Assembly: GCA_036004685.1 (NCBI GenBank)
Contig: DASYRE010000010.1
Span: 1-64,000 of the forward strand
From: Candidatus Polarisedimenticolia bacterium
GTDB lineage: Bacteria; Acidobacteriota; Polarisedimenticolia; Gp22-AA2; AA152
DNA: 64,000 nt
Direction: 5' to 3'
The notes below the pieces were generated by a model, which saw nothing but the letters and a program-made list of their open reading frames with translations, did no database searches and was not told the DNA's origin. Shown here in pieces: positions 45,102 through 55,023 of the stretch (the stretch's first letter is position 1; each line of letters starts with the position of its first letter). A program made the translations under genes and the position numbers.

Positions 45102-46194
45102 TCCCCGTCACCTGACGCATTCGCCGACCGACGCGGCAAAGGAGCTCCGCCTGTCTCGATGGAGCGCCGCCGGCGAGGAAAGTCTCGTCCGCCGGATCCG
45201 CCGGATTTTTCCGCCTCCGCCCGCCGGCGTTCGCGTGGCGATCGGGGACGATGCTGCCTGCGTCCGGCTCTCCGGGGGCGAAGACCTCGTCCTCACGACC
45301 GACCAGATGGTGGAAGGGGTCCATTTCCGCCGTTCCACCCATCCTCCGGAGCTTCTGGGAGCGCGGGCGCTCACGGTCAACCTCAGCGACGTCGCCGGCA
45401 TGGGGGCGCGGCCGCGCTGGTTCCTGCTGAGCCTGTTCCTGCCGCAGGACCTTCCCGATCGCTATCTCGAGGGGCTCCTCGCCGGCCTTTCTACGGAAGC
45501 GCGTCGCCGGCGCGTGAGCCTCGTGGGAGGGAACCTGACGGCTTCGCCCGTTCTGGCGGTTGACATCTGCCTGGCGGGGAGCCTGCCGCGGGGAACGAAG
45601 CCTCTTCTGCGCAGCGGCGGGAGAGCCGGGGACCTGCTGTTCGTCACCGGATCCCTCGGCGGGTCGGCCCTGGGGCTGGAGCTGCTCCAGGAAGGCTGGC
45701 GGCTGACGGGGCAGCGGGCGGCGCGGAGGGGACAGGGCGCGCGGCTCGCCGCGGCCGCCTTGAGGAGCCATCTCGCGCCGGCTCCCGACTATACGCTGGC
45801 CCGGAATCTGGCGCGCCGGCGAATCGCTTCGGCGGCGATCGACCTGAGCGACGGGCTCTCCACCGATCTCCATCGCCTTTGCCTGGCGAGCGGGACGGGA
45901 GCTCGGATCGAGACCGAGCGTCTTCCGGTTTCGGAGGCCGCGCTCCGGCTGCGCGGGAAAGCGGCGGCGATTGGCATGGCCCTCCACGGCGGCGAGGACT
46001 ACCAGCTCCTCTTCGCGGTCCCTCCCCGCAAGATCGAGGCGCTCGAGCGCCTGGCGCGAGCGCCCCGGATCACGCGGATCGGGGTTCTCACCTCGAGCCC
46101 GAAGCGATTGGTGGCCGTCTCCGCCGGAAAGGCGGTCCCTTTGATCCCGGCCGGGCACGACCATCTGCGCGGCGGTGGGACCCGCCGCCGTTAA
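45055..46194 (+). CDS. thiL: thiamine-monophosphate kinase
   Basis: ThiL phosphorylates thiamine monophosphate to the diphosphate cofactor. The 379-residue product has the Mg/ATP motifs GDDAACV, TTDQMVEGVHF, VNLSDVAGMGA, DLSDGLSTDL and GGEDYQLLF. The only usable in-frame start is the ATG at 45055, which overlaps the end of lon copy 2 by 47 bp, a long overlap for this window. The first ~40 residues look non-conserved, so translation might start slightly downstream at a rare codon. No TPP riboswitch is visible. Confidence 0.88.
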   Translation: MPGAIARIQAGTRPSDPRHLTHSPTDAAKELRLSRWSAAGEESLVRRIRRIFPPPPAGVRVAIGDDAACVRLSGGEDLVLTTDQMVEGVHFRRSTHPPELLGARALTVNLSDVAGMGARPRWFLLSLFLPQDLPDRYLEGLLAGLSTEARRRRVSLVGGNLTASPVLAVDICLAGSLPRGTKPLLRSGGRAGDLLFVTGSLGGSALGLELLQEGWRLTGQRAARRGQGARLAAAALRSHLAPAPDYTLARNLARRRIASAAIDLSDGLSTDLHRLCLASGTGARIETERLPVSEAALRLRGKAAAIGMALHGGEDYQLLFAVPPRKIEALERLARAPRITRIGVLTSSPKRLVAVSAGKAVPLIPAGHDHLRGGGTRRR

Positions 46195-46245
46195 AGCTCG
46201 ACGCTCTCCCTCCTTCCCCCTTTTTCGCCATTCCTTCGGGCAGGG

Positions 46246-46251
46246 TACAAT
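46246..46251 (+). promoter_or_regulatory. -10-like element upstream of the ECF sigma gene
   Basis: TACAAT at 46246-46251 is the best element in the 240-bp gap (46195-46434) between thiL and the sigma gene; no -35 matches. The remainder of this gap shows no gene or clear structure. Confidence 0.25.
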
Positions 46252-46434
46252 AGTCAGCCGGAAATCGTGCCGGATGAGAGCCTTGCGGGCCATGGCCGGG
46301 CGGTCTCCGGCTGCGCTTCTAAACAGACCGGCTCCGATCCCGAAAAAAGGCCTAGACGCCGGACGACCCCAATCCGTTTGTGAGGATGAGCTACCTCGCC
46401 CCTTCCGGAGCTCTCCTCGCTCCGAGGATCCCGG

Positions 46435-47013
46435 ATGGACGAGAGGGACCTGATTCGCAAGTCCCAGGCGGGGGACCTTCAGGCCTTCGAACGGCTGGTC
46501 CTGGCGCGGCGGGCGCAGGTCTTTCGCGTCGCGCGCCAGATCGTGGGGAACGACGAGGAGGCGAAGGACATCGCGCAAATGGTCTTCGTCCGATTGTGGC
46601 AGACGCTGCCGCGGTACCGCGAAGGAGGGTCGTTCGGAGCCTACCTCCACCGCATCACCGTGAACCTGGCCTTCGATGCGGCCCGGCAGCGGGAGTCGCG
46701 CGAATGGGCCCGGGGGATGGACGCCCGGGAGCTGGAAGAGCTGGCCGGAACGGCTCGCCCGGCGGAGAATCCGGAGCCCGGCGAGATTCAGAGGATCTTC
46801 GCAATCCTGTCGCGCCGGCTGGGCTCCCGGCAGAAAGCGGCGTTCGTCCTGCGGGAAATCGAGGGAATGAGCACCCAGGACGTCTCGGAAATCCTGGGAA
46901 TGAGCGAATCGACGGTGCGCAATCACGTGCACGCGGCGCGGAAGGTTCTGCAGGAAGGGCTTCGCAGGTTTTTTCCCGAATACGCCCGCGGCAAGGACGG
47001 GACGGAGGAATGA
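46435..47013 (+). CDS. ECF-type RNA polymerase sigma factor
   Basis: The 192-residue protein has sigma region 2 (~10-80: AFERLVLARRAQVFRVARQIVGNDEEAKDIAQMVFVRLW) and region 4 (~125-180: LGSRQKAAFVLREIEGMSTQDVSEILGMSESTVRNHVHAARK). It lacks sigma regions 1 and 3, as ECF factors do. ATG 46435 is preceded by a GAGG site. It is overlapped by a membrane protein gene (TGATG), the usual position of an anti-sigma factor. Its closeness to the pilus/secretion cluster makes that cluster a candidate target. Confidence 0.88.
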   Translation: MDERDLIRKSQAGDLQAFERLVLARRAQVFRVARQIVGNDEEAKDIAQMVFVRLWQTLPRYREGGSFGAYLHRITVNLAFDAARQRESREWARGMDARELEELAGTARPAENPEPGEIQRIFAILSRRLGSRQKAAFVLREIEGMSTQDVSEILGMSESTVRNHVHAARKVLQEGLRRFFPEYARGKDGTEE

Positions 47014-47456
47014 TGGACGAGCCGGAACCGACGCATCCGAGCCCTGGCGGCGATCCCTCCCGGTTCTTCCGGGTGCTGGGCCAGGCCCAGCCCCCCGAAG
47101 AGTTCTGGGAAGGATTCTGGCCCTCCGTCCGGGCCCGGCTCCGCGCGGCGGAGGCTCCGGTCCCGCCGGCCGCGAGCCGCTTCCGCGCCGTGTTTCTGGG
47201 AGCTTCGGCGGGTGCGATGGCGGCCGCGGCCGTCTTCGTTGCCGCCTTCCTCGCGACTCCGACGCTGCGCCCCGTGCGCCCCACGCGCCCGGTGCCGGCG
47301 CCGGCGGCCGCCGCGGCGCGCCGCGGCGAGAGCGCGCCGCGGCCGGTGCTGGAAGACCTGCGCTCCGCTTCGGCCAGGGTCTATACCTTCCGCGTCGGCG
47401 AGGCCGCCGATACCACCGAGGTGATCCTGATCGTGGACGAGAGCCTTGACATCTAG
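47013..47456 (+). CDS. single-pass membrane protein, putative anti-sigma factor
   Basis: The 147-residue product has an N-terminal cytosolic part (~1-50, FWEGFWPSVRARL), one hydrophobic helix (~57-80) and an Ala/Pro-rich extracytoplasmic part. No zinc-binding anti-sigma motif (HxxxCxxC) is present, so the anti-sigma role rests on translational coupling to the sigma factor and topology. GGAGG at 47004-47008 better fits ATG 47013 than the adjacent ATG 47010. Confidence 0.5.
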   Translation: MDEPEPTHPSPGGDPSRFFRVLGQAQPPEEFWEGFWPSVRARLRAAEAPVPPAASRFRAVFLGASAGAMAAAAVFVAAFLATPTLRPVRPTRPVPAPAAAAARRGESAPRPVLEDLRSASARVYTFRVGEAADTTEVILIVDESLDI

Positions 47457-47488
47457 CATCGCGCCCCTGAAATCACGCTGCGCCCGGC

Positions 47489-47548
47489 GGGTTGACCCGC
47501 GGCCTGATTGCCGCCGCGCGCTCCGGAGGCCCGGGTTGACCCGCGGCC
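47489..47548. repeat. 16-bp direct repeat pair upstream of the pilus/secretion cluster
   Basis: GGGTTGACCCGCGGCC occurs at 47489-47504 and again at 47533-47548, start-to-start spacing 44 bp (about four helical turns). Each copy contains the palindromic GGGT-TG-ACCC. A CGGCCG-attta-CGGCCG hairpin (47544-47560) overlaps the second copy. The position just before the first cluster gene (47598) makes it a candidate operator. Confidence 0.45.
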
Positions 47549-47597
47549 GATTTACGGCCGTGACGCGACGCTGTAGATCTTCGCGAAGGAGGGAATC

Positions 47598-48326
47598 ATG
47601 ACACCTCGCCCGAGAGGGCTGGTCCGGGTCGGCCTGCCGCTCCTCCTTCTCATCACGCTTCCCGTCCTGTCGGATCCGGTCCCGGCGCCACGGCCGCATC
47701 TCCCGACGCAGCTCTTCACCGTCCGCTTCAAGGACGTAAACGACGTCTACCTGCTGATCGAGCCGCTGCTCTCGCAGCGGGGATCGGTGCAGATGCAGCC
47801 TCGTCTCAGGACCCTGGCGGTCACGGACGACGAGGAGACGCTCAAGAAGATCGAAGCGCTGATCCAGAGCTACGACCTGCCTCCCAAGAGCGTGGCGGTG
47901 GCTCTGCAGCTCATCCTCGCCACCGCGGCCGAGAAACCTCCCGAGACGATCTCGCCCCGCATTCGCGGCGTGATCCAGAAGCTCAACGAGATCTCGACGA
48001 AATGGTCGGACTACCGGCTGCTGGGCAGCGCCACCGTGCCGTGCAGCGAGGGAGAGAAGGCGAGTGCGGAGCTGGGCGAGGATTACCGCATCAGCTTCGC
48101 GGTGGACTACGCGATCGACGAGCAGAAACTGGTGCGGTTCAAGCGGCTGGTCCTGGACCGCCGCGACCGCTCGCGCGACGCCGAATCGTCGGAGGCGACC
48201 TACACCCGGGTCCTCGACACGGCGCTGAACCTGAAGGAGGACAAGCTCTACATCTTCGGCGCGTCGAAGATGGAGGGAAGCTCCCGGGCGCTTTTCATGA
48301 CGATCTCCGCGTCGACGCAGCGCTAG
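47598..48326 (+). CDS. secreted secretin-N-domain (STN/N1-like) protein
   Basis: The 242-residue protein has a signal peptide (~1-27) and one secretin short domain (~38-105: FTVRFKDVNDVYLLIEPLL..., RLRTLAVTDDEETLKKIEALIQSYD), the fold found in N-domains of secretins. The rest is beta-rich and unassigned (LQLILATAAEKPPE onward). No secretin pore domain is present, so it may be an accessory periplasmic ring component. A GGAGGG site precedes ATG 47598. It begins 17 bp before pilC. Confidence 0.65.
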   Translation: MTPRPRGLVRVGLPLLLLITLPVLSDPVPAPRPHLPTQLFTVRFKDVNDVYLLIEPLLSQRGSVQMQPRLRTLAVTDDEETLKKIEALIQSYDLPPKSVAVALQLILATAAEKPPETISPRIRGVIQKLNEISTKWSDYRLLGSATVPCSEGEKASAELGEDYRISFAVDYAIDEQKLVRFKRLVLDRRDRSRDAESSEATYTRVLDTALNLKEDKLYIFGASKMEGSSRALFMTISASTQR

Positions 48327-48342
48327 GCAGAGAGGAAGGACG

Positions 48343-49560
48343 ATGCCGGAATTTGTTTGCCGGATGGGAACGGTGGAAGGGGACGTGATCGAGCGGGTCT
48401 ACGTCTCGGACGACGCCGACGCCCTCCGCAAGGACCTCGAGCGCAAGGACTATCTCATCTTCTCCATCCGGAAGAAGGGCGGGGCGCTCGGGCTCTTCCC
48501 GGCGATGGGCCGCAAGAAGATCAAGATGAAGGATTTCTTGATCTTCAACCAGCAGCTCGCGGCCCTGATTCAGGCGGGCCTGCCGATCGTTTCCAGCCTC
48601 GACGTCCTGCTGGAGCGCCGGAAGAATCCGATCTTCCGGAAGGCCCTCACCGACATCCGGGACCAGGTCAAGGCGGGGGCCGCCCTCTCCGAGGCGTTCG
48701 ACTCCCAGGGAGATCTCTTCCCGAAGATCTACTCCTCCTCGCTGGCGTCGGGAGAGCGCAGCGGGGAGGTGGCCACGGTCCTCAAGCGGTACATCGCGCA
48801 CTCCAGGAAGCTGATGACCCTGAAGGGCCGCGTCGTGGCGGCGCTGATCTACCCGGCGATCCTCTTCTTCATGTCCTTCGTCGTGGTGGGAATCCTCATC
48901 TATTACGTCCTCCCCAAGTTCGCCACCATCTACGAGGGGTTCGGCGGGATCGAGAACCTGCCCCTCATCACGAAGATCCTCGTCGGCGCCTCGCTCTTCG
49001 TGCAGAACCACGTGATCGCCATCGTCGCGGCGGCCCTCACGGGCTTCCTGGCCTTCTCGGCCTGGCGGCGGACGCCCTCGGGCATGCTGGCGGTGGACCG
49101 CTGGAAGCTGGGGATTCCGTTCATCGGCGGCATCATCCAGAAGTATTGCGCCTCCCGCTTCGCCCGGACGCTCGGCACCCTGGTCACCGGCGGGATCCCG
49201 CTCGTCACCTCGCTCGAGATCGCCGGTCCGGCCGCGGGCAACCGCGTCTTCGAGAGCCGCCTGGAAGCGGTGTCGCGCAAGGTCCGCGAAGGCAACGCCC
49301 TGGCCCAGTCGCTCGACGAGACGGGGCTCTTCTCGGACCTCGCCCTGGAGATGATCAAGGTGGGAGAGTCGACCGGGGCCCTCCAGGAGATGCTGGAGAA
49401 CGTCTCGCAGTTCTACGACGAAGAGATCGACAACAGCCTGCAGACGATCGAGGCGCTGCTCGTGCCGGTGATGCTGGTGGTGATGGGGGCCATCATCGCG
49501 TCGATTCTGCTGGCGATCTACCTGCCCCTCATCAAGAGTTACGGCATGCAAGGGCGCTAG
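48343..49560 (+). CDS. pilC: inner-membrane platform protein PilC/GspF
   Basis: The 405-residue protein has two GspF domains (~68-190 and ~272-395: FNQQLAALIQAGLPIVSSLDVL and FARTLGTLVTGGIPLVTSLEIA) separated by membrane helices (~168-190, 220-245, 375-400). It anchors the assembly ATPase and pseudopilin polymerisation. It follows the STN protein by 16 bp and precedes the ATPase gene. Confidence 0.9.
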   Translation: MPEFVCRMGTVEGDVIERVYVSDDADALRKDLERKDYLIFSIRKKGGALGLFPAMGRKKIKMKDFLIFNQQLAALIQAGLPIVSSLDVLLERRKNPIFRKALTDIRDQVKAGAALSEAFDSQGDLFPKIYSSSLASGERSGEVATVLKRYIAHSRKLMTLKGRVVAALIYPAILFFMSFVVVGILIYYVLPKFATIYEGFGGIENLPLITKILVGASLFVQNHVIAIVAAALTGFLAFSAWRRTPSGMLAVDRWKLGIPFIGGIIQKYCASRFARTLGTLVTGGIPLVTSLEIAGPAAGNRVFESRLEAVSRKVREGNALAQSLDETGLFSDLALEMIKVGESTGALQEMLENVSQFYDEEIDNSLQTIEALLVPVMLVVMGAIIASILLAIYLPLIKSYGMQGR

Positions 49561-49615
49561 GCGCCCCCGAACGCGGATCCCGGCGAGGAGCCGGGAGCTT
49601 CCGACGAGGTGAATC

Positions 49616-51283
<1,668 letters not shown>

Positions 51284-51290
51284 GGAGAAC

Positions 51291-52337
51291 GTGCCCCTGC
51301 CGTCTTGGGAAAGCGTGGTTCAGCGACTCGGCCTGGCGCCGGGCCCCCGGCCGGCGCGCCTGAGGCCCCGCCTGCCTTCGACGGCGGCCCACGTGTCGGC
51401 GGGACACGTCTCCGCCGTGCGTCTCGGCGGCTCGGCGCCGGGAAAGAGGGGATCGGCGGAGCGCCCGAGGGTCGTGGCACACGCCGAGGCGGAAATCCCG
51501 GGCGCCGCCTCGCTTTCCTTCACGGGACCTTCCCAGCTCCTGGATTTGACGCCCCTGTCGCGGGCGATCGAGTCGGTGCTCGCGACGGTCGCGCCGCGGG
51601 AGAGCCGGATTTCCGTGGTGCTGCCCGACCCGGCCGCGCGGGTGTCGCTCCTGAGGTTCGGCCGCCTGCCGGCGACGCGGCAGGAGGTGGCCGACCTGAT
51701 CCGCTTCCGGATGCAGAAGGTCCTTCCCTTCCGGGTGGAGGAGGCTTCCCTGGACTTTCAGCTCCTCTCCGACGCGGACGGCGAGGAGACGGAGTTCCTC
51801 GCCGTCCTGATTCAGCGCCCGGTCCTCTTCCAGTTCGAGCGCCTGTTCAGCGCCCGGGATCGGATTCCCGGCCTGGTAGACCTGGAGAGCTTCAATCTCG
51901 CGAACCTCCTCGCCCGCACCGGCGGGACCGACGGGGAGGAGGCCGGGGATCGCGCCCTCGTCAACGCCGCCTCGGGCTACCTCACCGTCCTCTACTTCCG
52001 GAACGGACTCTTGAACTTCTACCGCTGCAAGCCGCTCGCCGAGGAGGAGCGGGCGCTGCCGGAACGGCTGCACGGCGCGCTGCGGCGGGAGATGGCCTCC
52101 TGCGCGGCCTACTACCGCGAGCACCTTGCGGGAGCGGGATTCTCCGAGGCGGTGGTGCGGGTGGTCGAGGGAGATCCGGCAGTGGTCCTGGGTATCGTCC
52201 AGGAGGAGATGGGGTGCCGAGCGCGCCCCCTGGATCCTTCCCGCGCGGCCGTCCTTCCGGCGGGCGCGGATCCGGCGGATCCGAGGTGGCAGCGCCTGGC
52301 TCCCGCTTTGGGGGCGGCGATGGGGAGGCCGGCGTGA
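51291..52337 (+). CDS. pilM: PilM-like actin-fold cytoplasmic protein
   Basis: The 348-residue protein shows PilM/GspL-cytoplasmic features: VVLPDPAARVSLLRFG, RQEVADLIRFRMQKVLPF (typical of PilM/GspL) and a C-terminal EHLAGAGFSEAVVRVV. The ATP-binding phosphate loops are not clearly conserved, so nucleotide binding is uncertain. GTG 51291 follows GGGAG. Its stop overlaps the PilN start (GTGA). It should connect the ATPase to PilN/PilO. Confidence 0.75.
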   Translation: MPLPSWESVVQRLGLAPGPRPARLRPRLPSTAAHVSAGHVSAVRLGGSAPGKRGSAERPRVVAHAEAEIPGAASLSFTGPSQLLDLTPLSRAIESVLATVAPRESRISVVLPDPAARVSLLRFGRLPATRQEVADLIRFRMQKVLPFRVEEASLDFQLLSDADGEETEFLAVLIQRPVLFQFERLFSARDRIPGLVDLESFNLANLLARTGGTDGEEAGDRALVNAASGYLTVLYFRNGLLNFYRCKPLAEEERALPERLHGALRREMASCAAYYREHLAGAGFSEAVVRVVEGDPAVVLGIVQEEMGCRARPLDPSRAAVLPAGADPADPRWQRLAPALGAAMGRPA

Positions 52338-53650
52338 GGGCGATCGACATCAATCTGGCGACGCGCCCCTTCCGGAACAACACCCTTCTCTGGACGGGCT
52401 TCGGTTTCGCGGCGCTGACCCTGGCGGCGCTCACCGTCGTGAACGTCTGGGTTTTCCTCGGATACGGGAGCACGATGCGCCAGCACCGCCAAGACTTCAC
52501 CTCCAAGGAGCAGCGCCGGGACTCGCTGGCCCGGGACGAGAGGCTCCTGAGCGTCAAGCTGACGAAGCTCGACTTCAAGGGACTGGCGGTGCAGTCGGAG
52601 TTCGCCAACGACGCGATCCGCCGCCGGACCTTCTCGTGGACGCGCCTCTTCAACCGGCTCGAAGGAGTGGTTCCGCCGACCGTGATGATGACCGCCATCC
52701 GTCCCGAGATCCAGGCAGACGGGATCTCGATTGTCGCGGAAGGTACGGCGAAGGATCAGGAAGGGCTCCTCCAGTTCGAGGAGAACCTGATCCGCGACCT
52801 CCACTTCGCGCGGATCTATCCGGGGAGCGAGCGGCGGGAGCAGCGAGGGCAGGATCTCCGGTTCTCCCTGAAATTCGACTACGTTCCCGAGAGCCCCGGG
52901 GCCGCCGGATCGGTGACGGCGGCGGAGAAGGAGCCGATTCCGCCGAAGGAGCCGGCCCCCGCCGGCCCGGCCAGCGGCGACGCGAGCGCTCCGGCGCCGG
53001 CTCCCGCGGCAAGCCCGCCGGCTCCGCCTCCGAAGGTGGTCTCTACTCCGCCGATCGTGTCGGCGGCGGCCGCGCCCCTTCCCGCCGAGAGCAAGCCGGC
53101 GCCGGGGCCCGCCGTCACCCCGGCGGCGCCTCCGGCCGGCGGCGAAAAGAGCGCCGCCACCGAGAAGCCCCCCGCTCCGGCGCCCGGGCCCGCCACGCGC
53201 CAGCCCCCACCTCGAGCCGGGAGGCCCGCCTACAAGCCGGGGCAGATGAAAGGGGCGCGCGAGCGGGGAGCGGGCGGCCCGATGGGCCGGGTCGCGCACC
53301 GCGCGGCGGAGATGGAGGCGGCGGCCCGCTTCACCAATCAGCCCGTTCAGGCGGTTTTCGACTACTTGATGAAGAACCGCGGCATGACGTTTCTGTTCTC
53401 GGGCGACTTGGACTTGAGACAGAGAGTCACGATCGACCTGAACGACAAGGAGGAGGTGCAGATCGTCGAGCAGCTCGCCAAGCTGCTCGACTGCCAGATC
53501 AACCAGGAGGGGCCGCATGCCTACCGTCTCGCCCTCAAGGCGGGGGGCGAGCCTCTGGAGGAGCCGCCGGTCGAGGTCGAGCCGGCGCCGGACGACACGC
53601 CGGGCGACGAGGCGCCGCCGGAGAATCCCCCTCCGGAGGAGCAGCCGTGA
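52334..53650 (+). CDS. pilN: PilN fused to a C-terminal STN (secretin N-like) domain
   Basis: The 438-residue protein starts as a standard PilN: IDINLATRPFRNN, one membrane helix (~17-38) and a ferredoxin-like periplasmic domain (~45-195). A long Ala/Pro-rich linker (~195-320) leads to an extra STN domain (~330-402: FTNQPVQAVFDYLMKNRGMTFLF, RVTIDLNDKEEVQIVEQLAKLLDC), normally part of secretins or TonB receptors. The fusion could tether the inner-membrane ring to the secretin. GTG start and stop both overlap neighbours (GTGA). Confidence 0.82.
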   Translation: MRAIDINLATRPFRNNTLLWTGFGFAALTLAALTVVNVWVFLGYGSTMRQHRQDFTSKEQRRDSLARDERLLSVKLTKLDFKGLAVQSEFANDAIRRRTFSWTRLFNRLEGVVPPTVMMTAIRPEIQADGISIVAEGTAKDQEGLLQFEENLIRDLHFARIYPGSERREQRGQDLRFSLKFDYVPESPGAAGSVTAAEKEPIPPKEPAPAGPASGDASAPAPAPAASPPAPPPKVVSTPPIVSAAAAPLPAESKPAPGPAVTPAAPPAGGEKSAATEKPPAPAPGPATRQPPPRAGRPAYKPGQMKGARERGAGGPMGRVAHRAAEMEAAARFTNQPVQAVFDYLMKNRGMTFLFSGDLDLRQRVTIDLNDKEEVQIVEQLAKLLDCQINQEGPHAYRLALKAGGEPLEEPPVEVEPAPDDTPGDEAPPENPPPEEQP

Positions 53651-54276
53651 GCGCGGCGCCCTTCGGGGGCCTGTCCTCGCGGTTCGACATCCGCGAGGAG
53701 AAGCTGCGTCTAGCCCTCGTCCTGGCGGCGGTCGCCGGGCTCAACCTGATCCTCTACCTGACGATGAGCCTTCCCCGAATCCACCGGGAGTCGGTGGAGC
53801 AGCGGCGCGTGGAGGCGCTGACCCAGAGCCTGAGCGAGCTCTCCCGGCGGGTCGGGATCATGAAGGATCTCGATCGACGATTCGGCCGCGAGAAGGGGAA
53901 AGTGGACATCTTCTACAACGATCTGCTCGGCACCAAGGACGCGCGGATGATCCGCATCCAGAGGGAAGTGCGGGCCATCGCCGCGTCGCTCGGCATGGAT
54001 CCCGAGAGCATCGCCTATCAGCCCGAGTTCCTGGAGAAGGTGGGGTTGGTGCGGTTCACCATCGGCGTGCCGCTGGCGGGCGACTACCGGAATCTCCGGC
54101 AGTTCATCAGCAAGATCGAGAACTCGCAGAACTTCCTCACGATTGACAGCGTCACGCTGGGCGGCTCGAAGGAGGGAGGAGCCTTGCTGGACCTGAACAT
54201 CCAGCTCTCGACCTTTTTCAACGCCCCCGAGCTGAAGACGATTCCGGCGGCCGCGAAGCCGGCAGGGAAGACGTGA
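53647..54276 (+). CDS. pilO: PilO-like inner-membrane alignment protein
   Basis: The 209-residue protein has one membrane helix (~25-43), a coiled-coil (~45-85) and a ferredoxin-like domain (~110-200: VRFTIGVPLAGDYRNLRQFISKIENSQNFLTID). It pairs with PilN in the inner-membrane complex. GTG 53647 overlaps the pilN stop; its stop overlaps the pilP start. Confidence 0.85.
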   Translation: MSAAPFGGLSSRFDIREEKLRLALVLAAVAGLNLILYLTMSLPRIHRESVEQRRVEALTQSLSELSRRVGIMKDLDRRFGREKGKVDIFYNDLLGTKDARMIRIQREVRAIAASLGMDPESIAYQPEFLEKVGLVRFTIGVPLAGDYRNLRQFISKIENSQNFLTIDSVTLGGSKEGGALLDLNIQLSTFFNAPELKTIPAAAKPAGKT

Positions 54277-54977
54277 TGCCGGCGCTCGACCTGCAGAAGC
54301 ACCGGCGCGAATTGATTCTGGGGGGGGTGCTGGTGGCGACCCTGGCCTTTTTCCTCTATTACCGCGCCGGGAGCTCCGAGGCGGGAGCCGGGGAGCAGGC
54401 GGTCTTCGTCACGGCCCCGCCTGCCGCCGTGACCAAGGCGCTCGCGCAGCTCTCCTCCGTCAAGCTCCCGAGCGTCATGCTGGACCGGCTGCAGGAGGGG
54501 AAGGCGCCGTACGATCCGACCCAGCGAAACATCTTCCGCTACGGCAACATTCCGCCCCCTCCGCCGAGTCCGGAGGAGCTGGCGCGGATCGACGAGGCGC
54601 GGCGGCAGGCCGAGGCGGCGCGCCAGGCGGCGATCCGGGCGGAGCAGGAGAACCTGTTGCGGCAGAAGGCCGACGAGGAGGCGCGGGCGAAGCTGCCCCC
54701 CATCGATCCCTCGACCGGCCTGCCGTTCGGGCAGACTCCCCCGCCCCCGCCGCGCCCCTCGCCGCCGGCGATCTCCCTGCGCTATTCGGGGGTGCTGGGC
54801 GCGGCGGAGAACCGGATGGCGGTGCTGTACAGCGGGCAGGACGTGATCCTGGCCCGCGTCGGAGACACGGTGGAGAAACAATTCAAAGTGCTCGATATAG
54901 GCTATGACTGGGTTAAGATCGGATACGTAGACCCCCAGTTCGCGGACCAGTATCAGAAACTCCGGATGGGACCGTGA
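54276..54977 (+). CDS. pilP: PilP-like periplasmic linker protein
   Basis: The 233-residue product has an N-terminal membrane anchor (~13-31), a charged coiled coil with a Pro-rich stretch (~88-165), and a C-terminal beta domain (~167-225: ISLRYSGVLGAAENRMAVLYSGQDVILARVGDTVEKQFKVLDI) typical of PilP/GspC homology-region domains that bind the secretin. It is anchored by a membrane helix and not by a lipobox as in proteobacterial PilP. A TGATG overlap joins it to pilO. Confidence 0.75.
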   Translation: MPALDLQKHRRELILGGVLVATLAFFLYYRAGSSEAGAGEQAVFVTAPPAAVTKALAQLSSVKLPSVMLDRLQEGKAPYDPTQRNIFRYGNIPPPPPSPEELARIDEARRQAEAARQAAIRAEQENLLRQKADEEARAKLPPIDPSTGLPFGQTPPPPPRPSPPAISLRYSGVLGAAENRMAVLYSGQDVILARVGDTVEKQFKVLDIGYDWVKIGYVDPQFADQYQKLRMGP

Positions 54978-55023
54978 CGCGGGGGCTTTTTTTCGCAACG
55001 GGCGACCCAGCGAGGCAAACGCG

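Noticed and set aside
46380-47013. Long alternative reading frame spanning the ECF sigma gene
   Set aside because: It is an out-of-frame shadow; only its end, from 47013, encodes the membrane protein.
54960-55023. Terminator between pilP and pilQ (GGGGGC followed by a T7 run)
   Set aside because: There is a T-run but no matching stem, so readthrough within the cluster is likely.
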